Source: CAVXJN01 sp963762165
GTDB taxonomy: Bacteria > Pseudomonadota > Gammaproteobacteria > JASBUN01
Assembly (NCBI GenBank): GCA_963762165.1
Contig: CAVXJN010000003.1
Location: forward strand, 1,054,001-1,118,000
DNA length: 64,000 bases
Direction of reading: 5' to 3'
This document shows positions 28,787 through 36,484 of the stretch, piece after piece; positions within the stretch are counted from its first letter, which is position 1, and each line of letters starts with the position of its first letter. The position numbers were made by a program, and so were the translations under genes. The notes below the pieces were generated by a model. It was not told the origin of the DNA and did no database searches. It saw nothing but the letters and a program-made list of their open reading frames with translations.

Positions 28787-29218
28787 CAGGGACTGGAGGC
28801 GCTCGCCGGCGGTTTGCAGATATCGCCGAACGGCCTGCAAATGATCGATGATCGGTTGCGGGGGCTGGGTCTGCAAAGCCGCATCGACGCAGGTCGCCAG
28901 ACGACGAATACCTTGCAGGCGTTCGTCCACCGCGCTGCGACGCGGGTCATCGGAAAACGCGGCTTGGATACGGCTGAACAGCCCTTCCAGGATTTCGATT
29001 TCCTGGACCGGCTCTCTGGGCAGATCGTTGAGGATGCGCATGTCCGGTTTCAGTCGATTCGCGTAATACTCGAACTGCGTAGCGTTGGCGCGCAGCACCT
29101 GCGCCAGGCGTTCATCATCGTTGGCGAGCCTTTCCGCGGCGTCGCGGGTGTGTGCGGCCTCATCCTGAAGTGAGACAATCGCCTCATCCAATGCCACTTG
29201 GCGTTCGTCGCGAATCAT
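28778..29218 (-). CDS. hypothetical helical protein
   Basis: A 146-residue soluble, almost entirely helical protein, not recognised. It contains many Glu, Arg and Ala residues (SLQDEAAHTRDAAERLAND) and resembles ferritin-like or four-helix bundle stress proteins in pattern, but no metal-binding motif is clear. I chose the Met at 29218, before MIRDERQVALDEA, because the upstream part of the frame is Cys/Ser/Pro rich and looks non-coding. Confidence 0.6.
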   Translation of the reverse strand: MIRDERQVALDEAIVSLQDEAAHTRDAAERLANDDERLAQVLRANATQFEYYANRLKPDMRILNDLPREPVQEIEILEGLFSRIQAAFSDDPRRSAVDERLQGIRRLATCVDAALQTQPPQPIIDHLQAVRRYLQTAGERLQSLAP

Positions 29219-29369
29219 TCCCGACTCCGATACATACTCTGCGGATTGGTTTGGGCAGGCACGCATCTTCGGTTCCGACGCGATTGCCAACCCTGCCCAA
29301 AGCATAGGACCTGCGAGTGGGACCTGCAGACGCGCGCAAGCGGCGATGCGCCAGGTAATGGCAGCGCCG

Positions 29370-30029
29370 CTACTGTGCTGGCACGAGGGGATGCAACAGC
29401 CGTTCGAAGTGCTGGGGCGCGACATATTGCAGAACGTCTTTTTGGTCGCTGTTCAGCATCAGATCGAGACCCTTGTCGGGATACAGGTAGTGAAGCGTGC
29501 CGTTACGGTCAGTCAGTCGCCGGCGCGGTTCGCCGAAACGTTTGATCGCGGTGTCCTGGTTGATGTCCACCGCGGGTATGAAGGTGATCGCTGAGATTTT
29601 CGCCTCCAGCGCGCGCTCGGCGTCCGCCGGCGCGATGGAAAATTTCAAGGCGCCGGTGGCGGTGGGCTTGGCCCGAGTCGCGCGTTCGCGCAGCCGCTGT
29701 ACCTCGTCGTCAGTCAAATGTGTGCTCAATACCAGCTTGCCGGTCAGGACCCCGGCAGTGAAATGAGAGACATACGCTTCTAACGCGCCCGGTTCCCCGG
29801 CGCGGGCGATGACGGCGATTTCCAACTCCTCACCGAACCGGGTTTGCGCTTCTCTCAGGCTGGTGCGCTCGAGGGTCAGCCCGAACACGCTGCTGGTACC
29901 GTCGTCGTGGATGGCAATCTGCCAAGGCAGGCCCTTTATCGAAGGCATCGGCCGGTCGGACTTAAACAGGAACGGTGCAGCGATCACCGCGACGCTGATC
30001 AGCAGGAGGATGGTGACGAATCGTTTCAT
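29370..30029 (-). CDS. membrane-anchored hypothetical protein
   Basis: A 219-residue protein with an N-terminal hydrophobic helix (about 4-21) that is either a signal anchor or signal peptide; the rest is likely periplasmic. It contains IHDDGTSSVFGLTLERTSL, an LREAQTRFG block repeated in weak form later (IKRFGEPRRRL), and HYLYPDKGLDLML. The doubled xRFG pattern suggests two small repeat domains. I do not recognise the family and assign no function. Confidence 0.7.
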   Translation of the reverse strand: MKRFVTILLLISVAVIAAPFLFKSDRPMPSIKGLPWQIAIHDDGTSSVFGLTLERTSLREAQTRFGEELEIAVIARAGEPGALEAYVSHFTAGVLTGKLVLSTHLTDDEVQRLRERATRAKPTATGALKFSIAPADAERALEAKISAITFIPAVDINQDTAIKRFGEPRRRLTDRNGTLHYLYPDKGLDLMLNSDQKDVLQYVAPQHFERLLHPLVPAQ

Positions 30030-30156
30030 TGGACTCCCGGGCAGGTTTGGGCCGGGTAGTTTAAGGCAAGCCGGGGGCAGGCAGAAGTTCGGCTTTACCA
30101 GTGCGATGGCAATCGGCGCACCCGAGTACGTGCAAGCCGGGTGCGCCGCTGCGCTG

Positions 30157-30348
30157 TTACACTACATGCAGAACGTCGTCTTCTTCGCGCCGATGGAGTT
30201 TCCGTACGCGCCAAACCAGCACGCCCGCAGTCGCGAACAACGCGGCGGACAGTGAAGCGATCGAAATACCGAACACACTCAGCGTGACGATCGCCAGTAT
30301 TCCGTACAAAAACGGCAGTGCCTCATACAACGGTGTCGGTAACCACAT
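30157..30348 (-). CDS. small membrane protein
   Basis: A 63-residue protein starting at MWLPTPLYEALPFLYG, with two hydrophobic stretches (about 9-30 and 33-47) and a basic C-terminal tail (RVRKLHRREEDD). A strong GGAGGG just before the ATG supports this start over the longer frame. The function is unknown. Confidence 0.6.
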   Translation of the reverse strand: MWLPTPLYEALPFLYGILAIVTLSVFGISIASLSAALFATAGVLVWRVRKLHRREEDDVLHVV

Positions 30349-30582
30349 ACTCCCTCCCGGTAAATCCCCCGCACTATGGATTACATGCCGCCACCCCCTG
30401 GCGGATACGCCGCGACTGGCAGGGGTGGCCGTCGCGTGCGTGGAACCCATGATGCCCCACAGGGTACACAATGGCTACTGCTCCAAAAGTAGTATGCGCA
30501 TATGCCCGAGCGCGACTGGCCGATCAGCGCTGCACGCCACATGAACCGGCGCCGCGCCTGGAGCGATGCCGCAGTCGGTGCT

Positions 30583-31978
30583 TTACGCCGCTTGTCGCGC
30601 AGCCTCCGCTCGCGCCGGTCGCCCCTGTTTGAGTGTCACCAACTCTTCCGCGCTGGTGGGATGCACGGCGATCGTGCGGTCGAAATCCGCTTTGGTCGCG
30701 CCCATGGTCACCGCGACTGCGAATCCCTGCAGCAGTTCGTCGGCACTTTCACCGATGACGTGCAGACCTACCACTTGCTGTCGCGCGCCGGCGCACACCA
30801 GCTTCATTGCCGTGTGCCGCGACGCGTGGTCCGCAAACGCGCGGCTCATGGGCGTGAACCGCGTTTCGTATACGGTAACCTCGTCGCCGTAGCGCGCCGC
30901 GGCCTGCGGCTCGCTCAGGCCGATCGTGCCCACGGGCGGGTGAGCGAATACGACACTGGCGACATTGTCGTAATCGACGCGGGCGTTGGTATCGTTGCCG
31001 AACAACCGCTCTGCCAAACGACGGCCGGCGGCGATGGCTACCGGCGTCAGCGGTTTGCGACCGGTGACATCGCCCACCGCGTAGATGCCCGGACACTGCG
31101 GTGCGCTGCCATTCGTCGACCTCCAAATGGCCGCTCGGCCCCGCGCTCAGTCCCGCCGCGCCGAGATTGAGACTTTCGACGATTCGCGGTGCGACCCACC
31201 GCCCAGATGACGGCGTCGAATCCCCGTAACCGCGCGCCTTCGATGCTCAATACATCGATGCTGCGGCCATCGCGCTCCAGGCGCGCTACTCGCCAAGGCA
31301 GGTGAAATTGGATGCCGCTGGCGGCCATCTGTTCGCGCAGTTCGTGCGACAGCATGGGGTCGAACGTCGCCAGCAAACGCTCCTCCAGCGCCACGACCGT
31401 GACGTCCGATCCCAGGGCCCGCAAAACCCCGGCAAATTCGACACCGATATAACCGCCGCCAATGACCGCGACACGCTCGGGTCGCTGTTTTAACGCAAAG
31501 AACTCATCCGACGTGATGGCCAGTTCGGCACCGGGAACCGGCGGCACCCGAGGTCGGCTGCCGGTCGCAACGACCAGGTGCTCGGCGGTGTAGCGTTCGC
31601 CCCCGACTTCAATTTCGTCTGGGTTTCGAAACTGCGCGCTGCCGTGCAGGCGTTCGATGGCCAGATCTGCAGCGTGACGCTCCCAATAGGCGTTGATGCC
31701 GGCGGTGTATTCGTCGCGGCGGCGCACGAGTTGCCGCCAGTCGATCGCCGCGCAATTGCGCCTGCAAGCCGAAGTTCGGCGCTTCTTGGACCGCGGCTGC
31801 AGCGTGGGCTGCGTACCACATGATTTTCTTTGGTACACAGCCGGCATTGACGCAGGTGCCACCAAGCGGTGCGGCGTCGGCGACGCCGACCCGTCTTGCC
31901 CAATTGTGCCGCGCGTTCGGCGACCGCCAGACCGCCGCTGCCGCCACCGATGGCAATCAAATCGTAGTGCTTACTCAT
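30583..31978 (-). pseudogene. gor: glutathione reductase, four frameshifts
   Basis: Pieces in four frames assemble into one glutathione-disulfide reductase of about 460 residues. In order they give: FAD site IAIGGGSGGLA, redox motif GGTCVNAGCVPKK with the two active cysteines, ATGSRPRVPP, NAD(P)H site VIGGGYIGVEFAGVL, VGDVTGRKPLTPVA, FAHPPVGTIGLSE and the catalytic HPTSAEE. These match NADPH-dependent Gor, which keeps glutathione reduced. Each frame change is explained by one extra base (for example near 31090 and 31160). The start ATG-AGT-AAG has GAGG upstream. It follows the Prx-Grx gene by 65 bases in a likely OxyR-type operon. Confidence 0.88.
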
Positions 31979-32043
31979 TTCCATATGCCTCGCAATCAAC
32001 GTAGGGCCAGATGCGTTTATGCACGGCCGACGTACCGATTTCT

Positions 32044-32793
32044 TCAAGCCGCTTCGCGTTTACGGCTGGCGAGCCACTGTTGCAGCGCTTCCGAGTCGCC
32101 GATGCGCTCGCCGTTGACGAACACCTGGGGCACGGTTTCCGAGCCGCTGGCAGCCCGCACCGAGCGAATCGAAACCTGGTCACCCGACGGTGACCTCTTC
32201 ATAGTCGATTCCGGCTTCGCGCAGCATGCGCTTGGCGTTGGCGCAGTACGGGCAGCCCGGCTTCGCGAACAAAGTCACATCCAGCGGCTTCTCCGCCTGC
32301 GGGTTGAGGTACTCGAGCATGGTGTCGGCGTCGGAGACCTCGTAGGGGTCGCCCTCGACCTCGGGCTCGATAAACATTTTTTCGATAACGCCGTCGCGCA
32401 CCAGCATGGAATAGCGCCAGGAACGCTTGCCGAAACCCAAATCGGCTTTGTCCACCAGCATGCCCATCCCGGCGGTAAATTCGCCGTTGCCGTCGGGAAT
32501 GAAGTGAATCCGTTCGGCGTGCTCATCCTGCTGCCAGGCGTCCATCACGAACGCGTCATTGACCGAAATGCACACCATGTCGTCAACGCCGTTGTGTTTC
32601 AGGCTCGGGCAAGTTCGTTGTAGCGCGGCACATGGGCCGACGAGCAGGTCGGCGTGAACGCCCCGGGCAGTGCGAACACCACCACGGTTTTGCCTTTGAA
32701 CAGCGTCATCGGTGGTGACATCGACCCAGTCGCCGTTGTCCGGGTGCGGAACGTTACAGCGGGAACCGTCTGGCCTTCTCGATTGGGTAACAT
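32044..32793 (-). pseudogene. hybrid peroxiredoxin-glutaredoxin, multiple frameshifts
   Basis: The N-terminal half is a peroxiredoxin 5-type domain: FALPGAFTPTCSSAHVPRY contains the peroxidatic Cys in PGAFTPTC. The C-terminal half is a glutaredoxin with active site CPYC (TLFAKPGCPYCANAKRML) and the TVPQVFVNGERIG glutathione-binding block. Fusions of this kind (about 240 residues, known from Haemophilus and Neisseria) reduce peroxides with glutathione. The frame breaks near 32180 (one extra G), near 32600 (one base missing) and twice within 32690-32750 in a compensating pair. The full reading ends at the TGA at 32044. Gor downstream supplies reduced glutathione. Confidence 0.88.
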
Positions 32794-32904
32794 CGTGTTA
32801 TCTCCTGCTGGTCATGTGTAAATGGTGGACGGGCAGGTGCCCGCTTGGCACACAAGAGTAGGACGGTCGGAGAAATGTTTAAAATGAATTGAATTGATAT
32901 TATG

Positions 32905-32919
32905 ATAGCAAATAGCTAT
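32905..32919 (-). promoter_or_regulatory. OxyR-like palindrome upstream of Prx-Grx
   Basis: ATAG-N7-CTAT, the core half of the OxyR recognition pattern, within an unusually AT-rich promoter stretch (about 32870-32960) before the minus-strand peroxiredoxin gene. A TTGATA (32917-32922) and TATCAA about 17 bases on could be the -35 and -10. The second OxyR tetramer half-site is not clear, so the assignment rests on one palindrome plus gene context. Confidence 0.5.
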
Positions 32920-33018
32920 CAAGCTGATTCGACTTATACTGACTGACTGAATTGCATTTTAAATGGGAACGTGATGGCCCGACGACGGCGTGTCAGCACA
33001 ACGCTGGTATCCGGATAT

Positions 33019-34090
33019 TCAGGCGAAACAAACGTGGCCGCGCTTGCCCTGCCGTTTGACCTGGTACATGGCGAGATCGGCGTTATGGGTAAGCTCGTCG
33101 GGCGTCGCGCCATGATCCGGAAATAGGCTCACGCCGACGCTGGCGCGTCAGGCGCAGGGTGCGGCCTTGCCAGTGCACCGGTTGGCCATAGCCTCGGCAA
33201 TGCGCCGGGCCGGTCGGCAACGGCATCGCAGTTCTCGGCGCCGGTGACAATCAAGGCGAATTCGTCGCCACCAAAGCGTGCCGCCAGATCCGATTTCCCG
33301 GCAGACACCGCGCAGGCGCGCGCGGTCTGCTGCAGAATTTCGTCGCCGGCCCGGTGACCAAGTTGGTCATTGATGGTCTTGAAGCCGTCGAGATCGATGA
33401 ACAGTACCGCAAAGCCGCTCATGGGCACGTTTCGCTGCGGGCGATTTCCTCTTCCAGTCGCTGGAAGAAATAAGCCGCGATTGGCGAGTCCGGTAAGCGC
33501 ATCATGGCTGGCGGCATGGATAGAATTGTTGAGTTCGGTGCTGAGGCGTTGATTGACCCGCTGTAACCGGCGTAGCAGCGCCAGTTGGTACAGGGGCAGC
33601 ACCACCAGGCCCAGACAGCAGGCCGGCGCCGGTGAGGCGGGTCTGCTGCCAATAGGGGGTGAGCCTCACGACCAACGCGAAGCCGATCGCGGAAATGACC
33701 ATTCCGACCAGCAGGAAGCGGGCGCCATAGCGAATGCCATGGCCGGCGATGACCCAAAGGTAGACCGGATAGAAGAACGCCCCCAGATGCCCGGCCGCGT
33801 ACATGGTGTACGAGGTGGCGGCCGAATCGGCCAAAAGCGCGAGCCAACGGCGCACGTTGGCTGGTTCCGCGGCTGCGCCAGATCAACACCACCCAGGACG
33901 CAGGAAAACAGCCAATAGGTGCCGGCGATGCGTGTCGACGCGGAAATAGCCTCGGTGGCGCGCGTCGCCTTCAACAATCAGCAGCACAGCGAGCAGCACC
34001 AATACGAACGTGACCAGGCCGAGCCGCACCAGGGCCTGGTAAAATTCCGGTTTCGAGTGATTCAGCGCGGGGCTCGGGAATGATCTTCAT
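33019..34090 (-). pseudogene. diguanylate cyclase with RpfC-like membrane sensor, frameshifted
   Basis: Fragments in several frames assemble into about 355 residues. The N-terminal part is a set of about five membrane helices whose YPVYLWVIAGHGIRYG and LTPYWQ segments match the sensor half of RpfC. The C-terminal GGDEF domain has HDALTGLANR, LFIDLDGFKTIND and the active site GGDEF, and ends with SVGVSLFPDHG and LAMYQVKRQGK. The I-site position reads GKSD, so product inhibition is probably lost. At least four indels break the frame (near 34075, 33890, 33600, 33440 and 33160-33210). The start is the ATG at 34090. Confidence 0.8.
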
Positions 34091-34450
34091 CGCGGTCTAG
34101 GGTCAGCCCCGTGGGCGGGCTTACTCGCCTTGTTATCGACAAGCTGCCGGCATTCCTTGAATGCCCGCGGCGCCCGGAGCGGCGCACTATGCCGATTGGA
34201 CTCGACGGCGGATGCGGCGAATGCGTGTATAGTCCAAATCCCGGCGAAATGCCGATTCGTTCCTGACCTTCCTCCCTGTCCAATCGTCAGCGGCTACTTG
34301 GTTAGCAACGAGCATGCGCGGCTTTGTTTTGAGCGGCCGCGTCCACTGGACCTGACGATTACCCACCACGTAATCCTGCATCGGGATCTGTCGACGGATC
34401 CTGAAAGTGCGGTTCTTGAATCGATCTTTGAATTCCGCCCGTGGTAGCGG
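34091..34450. other. leader and promoter region of rhlE
   Basis: A gap of 360 bases between divergent genes. A TATAGT hexamer at 34228-34233 on the plus strand is a candidate -10, which would give the helicase mRNA a leader of about 220 bases; long leaders are common for cold-induced helicases. No gene or known riboswitch is visible. Confidence 0.35.
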
Positions 34451-35722
34451 ATGGAGTGCTATTGGTGTCATTTGACGCAACTGAACCTGAATTCCAATCT
34501 TCTGCGTGCCATCCAGGCATGCGGTTTCGACACACCGACCGATATCCAGCGCCAGGCAATCCCGGTGGCGTTGTCCGGCGCGGACCTCATGGCTTCCGCG
34601 CAGACCGGCACGGGCAAAACAGCGGCATTCGTATTGCCGGCATTGCATCGCCTGGCGGAGCATTCCGCCAAGCGCGGCCACGGGCCGCGGGTGCTGGTGC
34701 TGACGCCGACGCGAGAGCTGGCGCAGCAGGTGGCGGCGAATATCGAACAATACGGACGCTTCAGCCGAGTGCAATCGGGCAGCGTGGTCGGCGGTATGCC
34801 CTATCCGCCGCAGATGCGCATGCTGGCCAAGCCGTTGGATCTGCTGGTGGCGACACCCGGGCGCTTGATGGATCACATGGAGCGCAACCGGGTCGATTTC
34901 AGCCGCCTGGAAATGCTGGTGCTGGACGAGGCCGACCGCATGCTGGACATGGGCTTCGTCGACGCGGTCACCGCGATCGCGGCCGCCACCCCGGCCCAGC
35001 GCCAGACGTTGTTGTTTTCCGCGACCTTGGAAGGTCGTGTGCTGGATGTAGCGCGCCGTCTGTTGCGCGACCCGGTGCGCATTCAACTGTCGGCCAATCG
35101 CGATCAGCATGCCTCCATCACCCAGCAGGCACATCAGGCCGACGACGTGCGCCACAAACAGCGTCTGTTGGGCCACGTCATCGAACAGACCGATTTGTCA
35201 CAGGCCGTGATTTTCACCGCCACCAAACGCGGCGCCGACCGGCTGGCGGAAACGCTGGCGCAGAAGGGTCATACTTGCGCTGCGTTGCACGGTGATATGG
35301 GGCAGGGGCAACGCAAGCGGACCGTGGATCGGATGCGGCGCGGCAATTTGCGCCTACTGGTAGCAACTGATGTCGCCGCCCGCGGTCTGGACATCCGCGG
35401 CATCAGCCATGTCATCAATTTCGATTTGCCGATGGTTGCCGAGGATTACATTCACCGCATCGGCCGTACCGGACGAGGCGGGGCGACCGGTAAAGCGGTA
35501 TCGCTGATCGGACCAGACGACTGGGGCAAGCTGGCGGGCATCGAACGGCTATTGGGGCGCAAACTGGAGCGCGAGGTAATACCGGGGTTGGAGCCGCAGG
35601 CCAGGGAACCGGCCCCGCGCCGCCGCGCCGCGCCGACCCGCAAATTCCGCAAAGGACCGCCTCCCGGACGAGGTCGCAGCGCCCGTCCGGCGCGCGGTCG
35701 TGCACCTGCCGGACGCGGATGA
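34451..35722 (+). CDS. rhlE: DEAD-box RNA helicase, RhlE-like
   Basis: A 423-residue helicase with AQTGTGKT (motif I), PTRELAQQ, VATPGRLMD, DEADRMLDMGF (motif II), SATL (III), ATDVAARGLDI and HRIGRTGRGG (VI), plus a basic C-terminal tail rich in Arg and Pro that binds RNA. These enzymes remodel RNA in ribosome assembly and mRNA decay. The first residues of the intact frame do not look like the family. If one A at 34479-34480 is extra, translation from GTG 34465, which has GGAG eight bases upstream, would read V-S-F-D-A-L-N-L-N, matching the usual RhlE start. Confidence 0.92.
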   Translation: MECYWCHLTQLNLNSNLLRAIQACGFDTPTDIQRQAIPVALSGADLMASAQTGTGKTAAFVLPALHRLAEHSAKRGHGPRVLVLTPTRELAQQVAANIEQYGRFSRVQSGSVVGGMPYPPQMRMLAKPLDLLVATPGRLMDHMERNRVDFSRLEMLVLDEADRMLDMGFVDAVTAIAAATPAQRQTLLFSATLEGRVLDVARRLLRDPVRIQLSANRDQHASITQQAHQADDVRHKQRLLGHVIEQTDLSQAVIFTATKRGADRLAETLAQKGHTCAALHGDMGQGQRKRTVDRMRRGNLRLLVATDVAARGLDIRGISHVINFDLPMVAEDYIHRIGRTGRGGATGKAVSLIGPDDWGKLAGIERLLGRKLEREVIPGLEPQAREPAPRRRAAPTRKFRKGPPPGRGRSARPARGRAPAGRG

Positions 35723-35739
35723 ACGGCGAATTTTGAACT

Positions 35740-35781
35740 GCGTCGCGCCAAGGGTGGCAAAACGACTACCCGGCGCGACGC
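35740..35781. terminator. bidirectional terminator hairpin
   Basis: A perfect 10-bp stem (GCGTCGCGCC / GGCGCGACGC) with an inner GGGT/ACCC extension lies between the convergent rhlE and DUF2959 genes. It starts 18 bases after the helicase stop and abuts the other stop codon. Confidence 0.65.
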
Positions 35782-35782
35782 C

Positions 35783-36460
35783 TCATTCCGGTTTCATGGC
35801 CTCCAGGAATCGATCCGCTTCAGCGATGGAGCGGTTCATCTCCCGAATCAGCGCGGCAACGTCGGTTTCAATCTCGGCGCGCCGACCGCGCAATGAAGCA
35901 ACCGCCTGGGCGTTGAGGTTGTGCTTCAAAAATAACACCCGGTCCTGAAATGCCGCCAACACCGGCTGCATCCGTTTTTCCGCCCGTTCCATGGCCGCGA
36001 TGAGGCGTTTGTAGCGCACGCGTGTCTGTTGCAGTTGGCGCCGGCTGGCGTCGCGCAACCGCGAATCGTCGTAGCGCTGCAATTCGTTTTCCCATTCGGC
36101 GAACAGGTCACCGGCAACGCGCCGGACATCGTTGATGCGGGCGCTTACCCGTTGAGCTTTTCCCTCGCTGGTTTCATATTCATCCTTAAGGGCGCGGTAC
36201 TGTTGCTCTAGTTTGCCGCCGTCATAACCGGTAACCGCTTGGAACTGCGCCAACGCCGATGCGAATTGTTGTTTTGCTTCGGCCTGGGATTCGCGCGCGT
36301 CCGCGACGCGCTCGACGAAAATGTCGCGCTTCTCGACCCCGAACTTTTCCATTGCGCCGTAATACACGCGGCTGCAGGCGCTCAATGCCAAGACGATCGA
36401 TAGAGCAGCGATCCAGGACCGGGCACCCGTGCGAGACCGAGAGCATTGAAGGGGTATCAT
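35783..36460 (-). CDS. DUF2959 family lipoprotein
   Basis: A 225-residue protein with a lipobox-like LSAC at about residues 26-29 after an N-terminal hydrophobic segment, so likely a lipoprotein. The mature sequence begins RVYYGAMEKFGVEKRDIFVERV and continues as a long coiled coil (ESQAEAKQQFASALAQFQ), the signature of DUF2959 (PF11172). The function is unknown. It lies 24 bases after the ExeA-like gene on the same strand. Confidence 0.85.
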   Translation of the reverse strand: MIPLQCSRSRTGARSWIAALSIVLALSACSRVYYGAMEKFGVEKRDIFVERVADARESQAEAKQQFASALAQFQAVTGYDGGKLEQQYRALKDEYETSEGKAQRVSARINDVRRVAGDLFAEWENELQRYDDSRLRDASRRQLQQTRVRYKRLIAAMERAEKRMQPVLAAFQDRVLFLKHNLNAQAVASLRGRRAEIETDVAALIREMNRSIAEADRFLEAMKPE

Positions 36461-36484
36461 GGTTGTCAGCAGCGGAGGTGGCGG

